Below the pieces are notes generated by a model, which was given only the letters and a program-made list of their open reading frames with translations, searched no databases and was not told the origin of the DNA. Shown here piece after piece: positions 26,649 through 36,200 of a stretch of DNA of 64,000 nucleotides. Positions within the stretch are counted from its first letter, which is position 1. Every line of letters begins with the position of its first letter. The position numbers and the translations under genes were made by a program. Origin of the DNA: Mesorhizobium sp. WSM4306 (lineage in GTDB: Bacteria; Pseudomonadota; Alphaproteobacteria; Rhizobiales; Rhizobiaceae); NCBI RefSeq assembly GCF_007003975.1, contig NZ_VFTC01000022.1, positions 1 to 64,000 of the forward strand, written 5' to 3'.

Positions 26649-27689
26649 TCAAGTGAGTCCGTGCCGGACGAGATGGCGAACGACCGGCGAGAACATCTGC
26701 TGGCCGATATAGGATCCGGTGCTCGCATTCTCGAAGAGTGGCTCGGCGACGGCCGCATCCTCGACTATCGCGATACGTGCCTGGCGCGCCTGAGCAACTA
26801 TCTCGTCGGCTGCGCGGCCTTGGCCCTTGCCGACGACCGTCGGCACCGGCGTTTCACCCTTGACGTAGCGCAACGCCACGGCGCGGTCGCCGGACACGAA
26901 GACGATGACCGCATTCTTCACACCCAGTTTCGCGGGTTGCATCACTGCTTCGCGCCGCTGCCGCTGCTGTTCGTGGCGGATCAAGGGATCGCCTTCGAGA
27001 TCCTTGTGTTCGCGCTTGTATTCGGTTGTCGTCATGCGCATATCGCGAAGGAACAGCCAGCGCTGAATGGGAACGTCGATCAGGCCGATAACGACAAAGG
27101 CCAGGGCTGCGGCAACTCCAAGGGGGGTCAGCACCGCCTTGATGATGGGCTCCAGGCACGACTGACCGCAGCCTGGTGCATCGAAGAGCGGCTGCAGCCA
27201 CGCGGTCAAGATGAATACGAACAGGCTTGCCAGCAACACTACCTTGATTAGGCCCTTTGTGAACTCGATGACGTTGCGGAGCGACAGGATTTTCTGAAGG
27301 CCCTTCGCCGGGTTTATGTGATCGAACTGCGGCTTGAGCTGCTCAAACGAGAAGACCGGCCCGAACGTCCCCAGCATGCCGAAAGCCACGGTGAAAACGA
27401 CGACGATCCCGACCAGCGGCAATGTGGCAAGCATCAGCAACGAGAACGAATGGCGGATGGCCCGCAGGCTGACCTCCCCGAACGAGCCGCCGGGCATCGT
27501 CACGGTCTGCACGAGTTCCGAAAGGCGCCTGAAGAGCATCGGCCAGGAAAAGTAGAGATACGCGAGCGCCGCGAAAAGGGTGAAGCCGGAGACCAGGTCG
27601 CGGCTCTGCGAAACCTGGCCTTTGCGGCGGGCGTCCCGAAGCTTCTTGTCGGACGCCGGTAACTTCTTTTCCTCAGCTTCTTCGGCCAT
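26649..27689 (-). CDS. sctU: Type III secretion export switch protein SctU, atypical cleavage site
   Basis: The 346-residue member of the FlhB/YscU family gates substrate switching at the export apparatus. The N-terminus EKKLPASDKKLRDARRKGQVSQSRDL and four hydrophobic helices (about residues 30-215) are typical, as is the cytosolic EYKREHKDLEGDP linker. Where family members carry the autocleaved NPTH, this protein has VSGD (KNAVIVFVSGDRAVALRY), checked on the reverse complement of 26861-26920, with the downstream AVALRY intact. It would therefore not cleave in the usual way. It is the last gene of the left arm, 168 bp after sctV. Confidence 0.93.
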   Translation of the reverse strand: MAEEAEEKKLPASDKKLRDARRKGQVSQSRDLVSGFTLFAALAYLYFSWPMLFRRLSELVQTVTMPGGSFGEVSLRAIRHSFSLLMLATLPLVGIVVVFTVAFGMLGTFGPVFSFEQLKPQFDHINPAKGLQKILSLRNVIEFTKGLIKVVLLASLFVFILTAWLQPLFDAPGCGQSCLEPIIKAVLTPLGVAAALAFVVIGLIDVPIQRWLFLRDMRMTTTEYKREHKDLEGDPLIRHEQQRQRREAVMQPAKLGVKNAVIVFVSGDRAVALRYVKGETPVPTVVGKGQGRAADEIVAQARQARIAIVEDAAVAEPLFENASTGSYIGQQMFSPVVRHLVRHGLT

Positions 27690-27857
27690 CTTGCAATCTT
27701 ATCGCACTGTCGTGGTTCCACTAACCGTCGCGATAGCGAGCCGGCGCAAATCAGTCCACCTGGCGACAGCGGCTGGTCGAATGCCTGCTGCGGTATCGTT
27801 GATTGTCATGCCGTTCCTGCCCTGAATCCCCAAAAGTCCCCGTCCGTCCGGCTGGCG

Positions 27858-30023
27858 TCATGAGGTTGCCTCTTGCCCGGCCTTCGGCTGAGCCGATGGC
27901 AGCGACTGGGAGACATTGCGCGCGCCGGCTTTGCCCGAGCGGCCTGCGATCGTGGCCAGCGGCTGGACGTTGAATTCTTGCGCGAGTTCCTGGAAGGACA
28001 GAACCGGAAGCTCGATGGCATTGTGAATGAGCAGGCTGCGCATATGGCGCCGCACGTCCATCGCGGCGAGGACCACTGGCGAGACATCGGTGGCGTTCTG
28101 TGCCAGCGCTCGCTCGATTTCGGTGACCAAGGCCTGCGCGTCATCGTCCGAAAGATTCAGGAATGTCCCGGTCGAAGTGCTTTGCACCGCGTTTCGCAGG
28201 ATATCCTCGGCCGATCGCTGCAGGACATAGGCGGCGATGATGTTGTTGCGGCCGGCTGAGCGGAAGCTGATCTGGCGTTTCAGGGATGTGCGGACATATT
28301 CCGTCAGCAGCACGACGTCCTGTTCGCGCTGGCCCCATTCGATCAGGGCTTCGAGAATCAGGCGCAGATTGCGGATCGGCACGTTTTCGCCGACGAGCCG
28401 GCGAAGCACTTCCGCGATCTTTTGCAGCGGCACGATCTCCTGTGCCTGTTTGACGAGGTCCGCGTAATCCGGCTCCATGTCCGACAGAAGCCGGCGCGTC
28501 TCCTGAATCCCGACGAAATGGCCGGCATAGAGCCGAAGGGCATTTCCGGTCCATCTGGCCGCTGTTTCGGCCGGTGCGGAGAAGACGAAGCCAGCGTCCA
28601 TCAGGATCGATATGTGGCTGTCATCGACCCACACGAATTTGCGCTGACCGGCAACCGAAGGACCTTTTTCGTAAGTCACTTCGAGCAGATCGAGATGCGT
28701 TGCGTCCGCTTCGACAAGAACGCGGTCGGCCGGGATTTCGGCATCCAGGATCGGTGCACCCTCCAGATCGACGCGGATGCCGCGCGGTGAAAGCATCTCG
28801 TCGACCTGCATGCCGATTGCGGGAACGTCGACACCGAGATCGCCGAAGAGTTCACGTCGCACGCCGTCGGCGAGCGCGGCGAATTCGGGCTCGGGGATCG
28901 AGCGTCCGAGCTCGGTTCCGAAGCGTACGACGACGCGATAGGAAGGAGGCAGTGTTCCGGTGGGGATTGCTGAAAGCGAGGTGGAATTCCCTGGTTCGGG
29001 CGTCGCGATCTGGCCGATGTCCTTGGGTTCGGATTCCTGGGCCGTGCGGCGATTGATTGCGTAGGCGCCCGCTCCGAAGCAGGCGCCAAGGATGAGGAAC
29101 ACGATGGCGGGGAAGCCCGGCACCATGGCAAGGCCGACCATGATCACCGCAGCAAGCGCCAGCGCTCGGGCGTCCCGCAGCAGCTGACTGGTTATCTGCT
29201 GTCCAAGGTCTCCCGTTCCGTCGGCGCTGCCGACGCGCGTCACCATCGTACCGGCAGCCACGGCGACGAGCAGTGCCGGTATCTGCGCCACCAGCCCGTC
29301 ACCCACGGTGAGCAGCGAGTAGGTGGCAGCCGCGTCCCCCAGGGACATATCGTGCTGCAGCGTTCCGACGGCGAAACCACCGACAAGGTTGACCAGAATG
29401 ATCACGATTCCGGCGATGACGTCGCCCTTGACGAACTTCATGGCGCCGTCCATCGCGCCGAACAACTGGCTTTCGCGCTCCAGCTGCTGGCGCAGGTGGC
29501 GTGCCTCCGCATGATCGATGTCGCCGTTGCGCAGCTCGGCATCGATACTCATCTGCTTGCCCGGCAGCGCATCGAGCGTGAAGCGCGCGGCGACCTCGGC
29601 GACGCGTTCGGCACCCCGCGCAACCACGATGAACTGAGCGACGGTGATGATCAGGAAGATGACCAGGCCCACCGCAATACTGCCGCCGACGACAAAGGTG
29701 CCAAAGGCGGTAATGATGTCGCCCGCGTCGGCCTGGAGCAGGATCAGTCGCGTGGTCGTGATCGTGATGGCCAGCCGGAACAAGGTGGCGATGAGGATGA
29801 CCGACGGCAGCGACGAGAACTGGAGCGGATGAGAAACGTAAAACGAAGCCAGCAGGATCAGCACGCTGATGGCGATATTCGCGGTGATGAGAATGTCGAC
29901 GAGGAATGTCGGCAATGGAATGAGCATCATCACCACGGCGACGAGCAACAGGAGGGCAATGACCAGATCGCTGCGGCGAGACAGCCTGGCCAGGAATTGC
30001 AGAAGTCGCTCCGATATGGTCAT
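27858..30023 (-). CDS. sctV: Type III secretion export gate protein SctV
   Basis: The 721-residue FlhA/InvA/LcrD-family protein is the nonameric export gate. Its N-terminal half has about eight membrane helices. The conserved FHIPEP-type loop (RFTLDALPGKQMSIDAELRNG.ID..EA) lies around residues 147-175, and the large cytosolic domain runs from about residue 350 to the end. The length is usual for the family. Its start overlaps the upstream TPR gene stop by four bases. The order X-Y-V is the same as in the Ysc system. Confidence 0.96.
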   Translation of the reverse strand: MTISERLLQFLARLSRRSDLVIALLLLVAVVMMLIPLPTFLVDILITANIAISVLILLASFYVSHPLQFSSLPSVILIATLFRLAITITTTRLILLQADAGDIITAFGTFVVGGSIAVGLVIFLIITVAQFIVVARGAERVAEVAARFTLDALPGKQMSIDAELRNGDIDHAEARHLRQQLERESQLFGAMDGAMKFVKGDVIAGIVIILVNLVGGFAVGTLQHDMSLGDAAATYSLLTVGDGLVAQIPALLVAVAAGTMVTRVGSADGTGDLGQQITSQLLRDARALALAAVIMVGLAMVPGFPAIVFLILGACFGAGAYAINRRTAQESEPKDIGQIATPEPGNSTSLSAIPTGTLPPSYRVVVRFGTELGRSIPEPEFAALADGVRRELFGDLGVDVPAIGMQVDEMLSPRGIRVDLEGAPILDAEIPADRVLVEADATHLDLLEVTYEKGPSVAGQRKFVWVDDSHISILMDAGFVFSAPAETAARWTGNALRLYAGHFVGIQETRRLLSDMEPDYADLVKQAQEIVPLQKIAEVLRRLVGENVPIRNLRLILEALIEWGQREQDVVLLTEYVRTSLKRQISFRSAGRNNIIAAYVLQRSAEDILRNAVQSTSTGTFLNLSDDDAQALVTEIERALAQNATDVSPVVLAAMDVRRHMRSLLIHNAIELPVLSFQELAQEFNVQPLATIAGRSGKAGARNVSQSLPSAQPKAGQEATS

Positions 30024-30331
30024 TCAACACCTCGTTGCGACAGGAAGCTCAGCAAGGCACTGCGCGCCTCGGTCTTGCGCCCGGCCACGAGCAAGGCGCG
30101 GCTCTTCAGCAATGCAAGCGCCGGGTGATCCATGCCTTCCAACGTCTCCAGCCTGGCAATCGTGGCAAGCGCCTTTTCCGCCTCGCCATCGAGTATGAGC
30201 AGATGAGCCAATGTCCTGAGGACGCCGGCGTTTCCCGGCGAGAGCTGTGTGGCGATAAGCAGGTACGCCGCGCCCCGCTTTGCCTGCCCGTGACACCCGT
30301 AGAGATAGCCCAGGACGTGCAGCAGATGCAC
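30020..30331 (-). CDS. Small TPR protein, SctY-like chaperone candidate
   Basis: The 103-residue all-helical protein has about three TPR-like repeats (GYLYGCHGQAKRGAAYLLIA, LRTLAHLLILDGEAEKALA, LALLKSRALLVAGRKTEARSAL). A GTG start at 30331 is used; the frame stays open upstream through the previous gene's stop, so the true start may be a few codons earlier. It lies directly upstream of sctV and downstream of an sctX candidate. In Yersinia this position is held by YscY, a TPR chaperone of YscX. A YscG-like needle chaperone is the alternative. Confidence 0.7.
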   Translation of the reverse strand: MHLLHVLGYLYGCHGQAKRGAAYLLIATQLSPGNAGVLRTLAHLLILDGEAEKALATIARLETLEGMDHPALALLKSRALLVAGRKTEARSALLSFLSQRGVE

Positions 30332-30348
30332 CGTGTCATGCGGGTCGG

Positions 30349-30783
30349 TCAGATTTCGATCCCTTCCTGCATGCGACCAAGCAGATCGCGATGGCGCTCT
30401 ATCTCATCCTCCATCAGCGTTCTGGCGAGAGTCTTGAGTTGCTCGCCACCCTCAAGGTCAGGGACCAGGTTCGTTATGAAATGCTGGAGAATTGGCACGG
30501 AGCGACGCAGGATGGCTGGCTCGGGAACGCCGGGCATGACGAAATTGCTGAGGATCTCGTCGAGCGATTCCCCGGCCGCACCCGCAGAGGGCTGGAATTC
30601 CGCGGTGTCTGGCTTTTCCGTACCAGTGGCGGACTTCGTCCCCTGAGCACGGTTTGCGGCCTTGTCGGCGCCATTCATCCGTCGCCGGTTGATCGATTGA
30701 CCGCGTACGCCTTCGGCCTGTCGGACCTCGCGGCCGTCGACCCTTGCCGTGTCGAACCGCGGCCCTTCAAGCCGGCGGCTCAC
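30349..30783 (-). CDS. Possible SctX-like early secretion protein
   Basis: The 144-residue protein has a disordered, charged N-terminal half and a helical C-terminal half starting ESLDEILSNFVMPGVPEPAI and ending in EQLKTLARTLMEDEIERHRD. I do not firmly recognise it. Placement between sctD and a TPR gene plus sctV, the SLDE.L motif followed by a Pro-rich turn, and a C-terminal helical segment are reminiscent of YscX (about 120 residues, partner of YscY). It starts at GTG 30783, overlapping the sctD stop. Confidence 0.55.
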   Translation of the reverse strand: MSRRLEGPRFDTARVDGREVRQAEGVRGQSINRRRMNGADKAANRAQGTKSATGTEKPDTAEFQPSAGAAGESLDEILSNFVMPGVPEPAILRRSVPILQHFITNLVPDLEGGEQLKTLARTLMEDEIERHRDLLGRMQEGIEI

Positions 30784-31781
30784 GGATATTTCAGCGCGAC
30801 CGTGGCGCCGCCCTTGGTCAGGACAAGTTCCGTCTCGCCGATATGCTTTATGGTCCAGCCGTCATTCGTGAAGGCACCTTCGTGGTAGCGTGCACCGTCG
30901 GCCGCGATGACGTAAGGCCGCTCGCCGTACCAGATTGCCTGCAGCGTCAGGCGCGGAGCCAGCTCCGCGTTGCCGGTCATGACGTTGGAGACGAGGGCGA
31001 TGTGCGCGCCGAACGCCTGGTCGAACCAGGATTGCGTTTCCGTCCAGACGCCACTCTTGTCATTCGGGATCATCCCCGAGACCACGAGGCGTCCCGATGA
31101 TCGCTGAACGGTCAATGTGCTTATGCCTGAGTGCTCGAGATGCTGCTTGAGCTGGCTTTCAGCGTCGGCGGCGCCCTGCATTTCAAGCGGCGATGAATCG
31201 TCCAGGGTTTGTTGCCTTGCCTCGCCTGCGAAGGCCATTCTGACCGGCTCGCCGTCCTGGGACGACAGCTTCTCGCCAATGTCGGGCCTGGCGAAAGATA
31301 ACCCGTTCGCAGCGACGGAAACAGCGAACACGGCAAGGAGAACGCTGCCCGCAACCAGGAGAGGGCGATTGGAAACCGCCCACCGGCTGGAGGGGCGTTC
31401 CGGGTTGACCATCTGGATACGGGCGTCACCGATACTTATGGTGATTGGCAGCCTGCAGCGGCTGCCATGTCCCTCGTGGATGGTCTCGCCTGTGGCAAGC
31501 GTGACATCACCGCCGACAGCTTCGATTTCAAACTGGTTGCCTTGGCGCCGCAGTCTTGCATGGATCGGCGCGATGCCGGCATCCCTGAGGACAATATCCG
31601 ATTCCGTGCTGGAGCCGATCGTATAGACCGGCTCGACCAGACCGATTTCGGCGCCGGCGTGAAATCCGTGGGTTACGCTGAGCGCGATGGAATGTCCGGT
31701 TGCCGGGGAGGGGGCGACAAGCGATCGGAACCGGCGCGCCGGCGCCGCATCCAGATATCTGCCGATAGGGCTAGCGGTCAT
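30780..31781 (-). CDS. sctD: Type III secretion inner-membrane ring protein SctD
   Basis: The 333-residue bitopic protein of the inner ring has an N-terminal FHA-like cytosolic domain (about residues 45-130; YTIGSSTESDIVLRDAGIAPIHARL), one membrane helix (RPLLVAGSVLLAVFAVSVAAN, about residues 138-160) and a periplasmic part with a ring-building motif (about residues 210-290; LEHSGISTLTVQRSSGRLVVSG). It is somewhat shorter than YscD (about 420 residues) because the periplasmic part has fewer repeats. It heads the D-X-Y-V run of the left arm. Confidence 0.85.
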   Translation of the reverse strand: MTASPIGRYLDAAPARRFRSLVAPSPATGHSIALSVTHGFHAGAEIGLVEPVYTIGSSTESDIVLRDAGIAPIHARLRRQGNQFEIEAVGGDVTLATGETIHEGHGSRCRLPITISIGDARIQMVNPERPSSRWAVSNRPLLVAGSVLLAVFAVSVAANGLSFARPDIGEKLSSQDGEPVRMAFAGEARQQTLDDSSPLEMQGAADAESQLKQHLEHSGISTLTVQRSSGRLVVSGMIPNDKSGVWTETQSWFDQAFGAHIALVSNVMTGNAELAPRLTLQAIWYGERPYVIAADGARYHEGAFTNDGWTIKHIGETELVLTKGGATVALKYP

Positions 31782-31850
31782 GCCACTTCTCTCGCCGATG
31801 ACGATTCAAAATGCAGCCAGACGACGGCGTTGTAAGGTTCTGCCGTGCAA

Positions 31851-31880
31851 ATACGCCGCCGGTTGCTTGCGGCGGCGTAT
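31851..31880. terminator. Strong intercistronic stem-loop
   Basis: A perfect 11-bp stem, ATACGCCGCCG (31851-31861) paired with CGGCGGCGTAT (31870-31880), has an 8-base loop. It lies between the small helical gene (ends 31901) and sctD (starts 31781). On the minus strand it is followed by TTTGC, not a long T run, so it may be a partial terminator or an mRNA-stabilising element that keeps the first gene more abundant than the ring genes. Confidence 0.7.
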
Positions 31881-31900
31881 GGGTGCGAGAATCCGCTGGC

Positions 31901-32083
31901 TCAGGCCTTTTCGGCCGACTCGCCGAGCGTCTTCGCGGTGCTCATAAGCATGTCATGTTGGGATTTCGCGATCTCTTTCGTGATCTCCAGCCCAAACATG
32001 CGCTCCTGTTGCTTGATCATCTTGTCCAGGTTCTGTTCCGGCGATCCTGTAGAGCCGGAGGTAATGGGAGGGGTAACAGCCAT
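31901..32083 (-). CDS. Small helical protein, candidate needle subunit or chaperone
   Basis: The 60-residue protein (from the second of two adjacent ATGs, 32083) has a flexible N-terminus and two helices (NLDKMIKQQERMFGLEI and EIAKSQHDMLMSTAKTLGES). AAGGAG lies just upstream. It is the first gene of the left arm and is separated from sctD by a strong hairpin, as befits a highly expressed structural subunit. Size and helical content fit a SctF-type needle (usually 70-85 residues) or a YscE-like co-chaperone, but no motif decides this. The rod subunit is more clearly at 45803. Confidence 0.55.
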   Translation of the reverse strand: MAVTPPITSGSTGSPEQNLDKMIKQQERMFGLEITKEIAKSQHDMLMSTAKTLGESAEKA

Positions 32084-32185
32084 CATTGTCTCCTTGAGGA
32101 CTATTCAAGTTACAAACTCCAGACTCACACCGCTGCGATCCGGCAGGTTGCGAAGCCAGTCTAAGGCAGCATGATCGAAATTGAA

Positions 32186-32199
32186 AGTCCATTTGGAAT
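32186..32199. promoter_or_regulatory. Palindrome-like box shared with the sctC promoter region
   Basis: AGTCCATTTGGAAT differs at 2 of 14 positions from the perfect palindrome AGTCCAATTGGACT at 45023. It lies midway between the divergent small helical gene (start 32083) and the RpiR gene (start 32282). It could be a binding site for a regulator common to both arms. Confidence 0.4.
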
Positions 32200-32281
32200 A
32201 TATGAGCCACTCAAGTTCCAAGTGTTGCATTGCCGGCGTTCGAGGAGTAATCTGCGAGGCGGGTGAATGGGGTATTTCAGG

Positions 32282-33157
32282 ATGGAAAAAGGTCCTTTGG
32301 CCGAGCTGTTGGTCGAACGGTTTGAGACTATGCCGCCGCAGTTGCGGGTCGCCGCGCGTTTCGTGCTGGACCATCCCAAGGATGTCGCGCTGATGTCGAT
32401 GCGCGAGCAGGCGCACCAGGCCGGTGTTTCGCACAGCACGATGATGCGGCTGGCGCGATGGCTCGGGCTGGAAGGCTACGAGGATATGCGCAGCCTTTAT
32501 GCGCGTGCGTTGCGTGAGACGATTGCCGGGGAGCCGGCGCGGCAAGGTATCGAACAGCGGGGAGATCCGGGATATTCGACCGCTGGCGTCGTTGCCGACA
32601 CGCTCGCGGCCCAGATTTCAAGTCTTGGTGAATACAGCAATGCCATGCAGATCATTGCCGCGGCCGACCTGCTTGCAAGGTCGCGCGATCTGTTCGGTCT
32701 CGGCTCGCGCTCCGCCTATCCGGTCGCGAGCCACTTCGTTCACCTCATGTCGTTTCTGGCTGGCGGTGACCGCAAGGTGACGCTTGTCGGCGAGATGGCC
32801 GGACAGGGCCTGGATGCCCTCCAGCACGCCGGACGTGGCGACGTCCTGCTGGCCGTGGGCATGTCGCCTTATGAGCGCACGACGATCGACGTGGCGCGCC
32901 AGTCGGCCAGACAGGGTGTCGCCGTGGTGGCAATCACCGACAGCAGCGTGTCACCGCTGACGCGGATCGCGCGGGAGACAATCATCGTCACGTCGAATTC
33001 GCAGTCGTTCTTCCCAAGCATGGCGCCGGCGTTCGCCGCCGTCGAGCTTCTGGCGGCGCTGACGGCAGTGCGGTCCCAGACGGATGCCGCGGAACGAGTA
33101 AAACAGTCGGAAGAGCAGCTTGCCGCTTTCGGCATTTATTGGAAGCCCCCTCGATAA
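32282..33157 (+). CDS. MurR/RpiR-family transcriptional regulator
   Basis: The 291-residue regulator has an N-terminal RpiR helix-turn-helix (about residues 1-75; LVERFETMPPQLRVAARFVLDHP, then MSMREQAHQAGVSHSTMMRLARWLGLEGYEDMR) and a C-terminal SIS sugar-phosphate-binding domain (about residues 120-260; LLAVGMSPYERTTIDVARQSARQGVAVVAITDS). ATG 32282 is preferred to 32267 because it matches family N-termini. It is divergent from the left secretion arm and lies 78 bp upstream of the giant gene, so it is the best local candidate to control the secretion locus, perhaps in response to a sugar phosphate (inference). Confidence 0.88.
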   Translation: MEKGPLAELLVERFETMPPQLRVAARFVLDHPKDVALMSMREQAHQAGVSHSTMMRLARWLGLEGYEDMRSLYARALRETIAGEPARQGIEQRGDPGYSTAGVVADTLAAQISSLGEYSNAMQIIAAADLLARSRDLFGLGSRSAYPVASHFVHLMSFLAGGDRKVTLVGEMAGQGLDALQHAGRGDVLLAVGMSPYERTTIDVARQSARQGVAVVAITDSSVSPLTRIARETIIVTSNSQSFFPSMAPAFAAVELLAALTAVRSQTDAAERVKQSEEQLAAFGIYWKPPR

Positions 33158-33235
33158 CATCCGAAAGGCTGCGATCGGGCGGGGCGTGCCGGCGGCCAAG
33201 GCTGCCGGCGACAGTGATTTCCGGAGGTCGTCCAG

Positions 33236-36200
33236 ATGGTTCGCTCGATAACGCTCACCAAGCCGCCGCTCCAGCCGCAAAAGGTCAACGCCACGGCAAA
33301 CGCCGAGCAGATCGCGCGGCTGGAGGCGCAGGCGGCGAAGCTCCGGGAGCAGATCAGGCTTGCCAACAGGATGGGCGAGCGTGATTGGGCGGCGCAGGCC
33401 CGCCAGGAACTGGCGCAGGTGAATACGCAGCTGAGTTCCCTTCGGCCGCCGCAGGTTGCCGCTCCGGCGGCGCCGGCTTTGAACGCCAGCAACGGCACAT
33501 CCGGCAACGGCACGACGGTGACGCCGGCGCTCTATGTGCGGACGGATCTCGCGGCACCCACGCTGATGTCGGTGAAACTTGACGGGAGCAAGCCCGAAGA
33601 CAACGCCGCGGAAGCGACGACTGCCCGCAACATCGTCAACGACGTCACCGGCGGCAAGAGCATCGACCAGATTGCGTCTGCCCGCGGCATGACACGCGAC
33701 CAGGTTATTGCCGCGCTGAGGTCCGGTGGCATGACCGTGTCGACCACCAATCCGACAAGCGACAATGGCGACGTGCAGGCGACGAAAATCACGGATGCCA
33801 GCGGCCACACCGTCACGCAATATTACGACTATCAGCACGACAGCTACTATACGAGCGTGGAGCAGCCCAACGGCACTGCGACCACCACGCCGATCCGGGA
33901 TGGGCTCGGGCGCAAGGAAACCAGCAGCCGCGATCCCGATACCGGCGCCATCACGACGCGTTATGAGGACGACCTTGGCACGGGCACCGTTACCGAGCGG
34001 ACATCGCTGCCCAACGGTGCTTCTGTGGAAACCGTGACGCCGGGCGCCGGTCCTTCGCTTCCCGTGACCACCGTCACCGGTCCGGACGGCCACAAGACCA
34101 TATTGGCTTACCGTCAGGATCCAGGCGGGAAAAGCACGCAGACTATCAAGGACGGTCTGGCCGACGGCAAAAGTATCGAGCAGATCGCACAGGAGAACGG
34201 TCTCACCAGCGAGCAGGTGATCGCCGAATTGCAGGCCGCCGGCTATCAGGTCAAGACAAGCAGCAATAGCGACGTGCAGTCGGTCGAAATCGTCGAGGCG
34301 CACACTGGCGACAAGACTGTCTACTCGCATGACTATCAGCACGACACACGCACCGTCGTGACCACGGCCGACGGCAAGGAAACCTCGCGATCCGTCGATG
34401 GCAACGGCGGGACCCGCAGCAGTGTGCGCAACATCAAGACGGGCGAAACCACGACCACGACAGTCGATCCGAAAACAGGGACCGAGACCAAGACCGTCAC
34501 CGACAAGGACGGCCGGGTGACGACGACCACCACCGAGAAGATCAATGACGGCAAGCCCGTCGAGTACGAGGTCAAGCCGGGCGACAAGCTGAGCCTGATT
34601 GCGCGGAAATATGGCGTGACGCTCGACGATCTCAGACGGACGAACCCGGAGCTTTTCAGCTCGGCTCGCGACCCGAACGTCATCCATGCCGGTGAAAAGA
34701 TCACCATCGAAAACGGCACCCGCACGACTGTCGAGGTCACCTTCAACGGCTACACGCTGACCACCAGGCCCGATGGCAGCATGACGCTGCACAACGACAC
34801 CACCGGCAGCGACCTGAAGATCGAAGTCGGCACGGCGCAGCAGGCGTTGGCCGAACTGCTGATGAAAATCAACCCGCAGAGCAAGGAGCCTGAGCAGGCG
34901 AAGACCGACACGGTTCTCAAGACGACCCTGGAAGGCGTGCTGGGCGGGGCAAGTCCCGAGCTCGCCCAAGAAGTCGCAGACAAGCAGCAGGCCGTAAAGG
35001 ATGCGACCAAGAAATATGGCGGTAGCAAGCCTGCGACGCCAAATCTCGATGGCAGCGCCACGTCGGTTGGCCCGTTCGGCGAGCCGCCGTCGGCTACGGC
35101 TCCGTCAGGCGGCAAATGGGTGCCGCTGATGGTCGATGGGAGCTGGCGATGGTTTGATCCGGAAGTTGCCAAGGCGATCGCCGCCGAGAACGCTGTGATA
35201 GCGCGTCTCGGCGAAGCACAGGCAAAGCCTGAGCAGAGCGCGGCACAGCTCGACGTCTATGCGCTGGATCCCGATTACAAGGGAGCCATGAAGAGTGCCG
35301 AGACGACACTCGATAAGGTCCTGGCGCCGTATGGGCTGCAATGGCAGGCCCCCGAGCCGAAAGGCACGCTGGCGGATGCGCAAAAGCGGCTGACTACCGC
35401 CAACAGCATGCTGCAAAGTGCCAGCACTGCCAGGGCAGAGTACGCACAGGGCGAGAAGAGCCTTCTCGATGCCCTGGGCAAGCAGGCAACCCTGCCGATA
35501 CTCAGCGATCCGAGCAAGCCGTCCGTCGGGCCTTCCGGTGGGCCCAGCCGCGAGGAAACCAACCTGCAAGGCAGGGCCGAGCACGCGGGGGTGACGCAAC
35601 TCTTCATCAACGCGGCGCTACATACTGCGCGAGGCAACAAGGCCACGATCGACCAGATGGTCAGCGCGACGGAATTGGAGCTATACGGGGTCAAATCCGG
35701 GAGCCCCGAGTATGCAGAAATCAATGGCAGGCTCGAGGGACTGAAAGGGCTGCAGGAGCCAGCAGCCAGCCAGGTGACTCTGGCTGAAGCGTATGAGGAA
35801 TTTGGTGTCGCGCAAAAGGATGCGGCCGACCTTGCCGTGAATGTCGAACCGATCAAGCAGGCATTGGTCGCACAGGCGAAGCAGAGAAATCCGCACCATT
35901 TTGATTGGAACGGCTACACGAACGGCGAGGGTGACTTCACCGGCAAACTGAAATCGCAGGAAGTGATCGAGGAGAATGGACAGCTCTATCTCGTAAACAC
36001 CTATGAGAATGATGTTTTCAGCGACAAAGACGGCAACGACACGCCAGTCCTGAAATATGCGCTGACATACGATCTCGGCGACAAGAATATCAGGGACGAT
36101 TTCCGTAACAATCCGCTCAACAAGCAGTGGCAGGAGTTGCTGGCGTCGACGCAAAGCTCGGCTTCGGCGCCGGTCTGCACACCCAACGGCACAGGTTCGC

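Noticed and set aside
32951..34969. Open frame of 672 codons antisense to the RpiR gene and the start of the giant gene
   Set aside because: It spans two well-supported genes and has shadow-type composition. No ribosome binding site precedes it.
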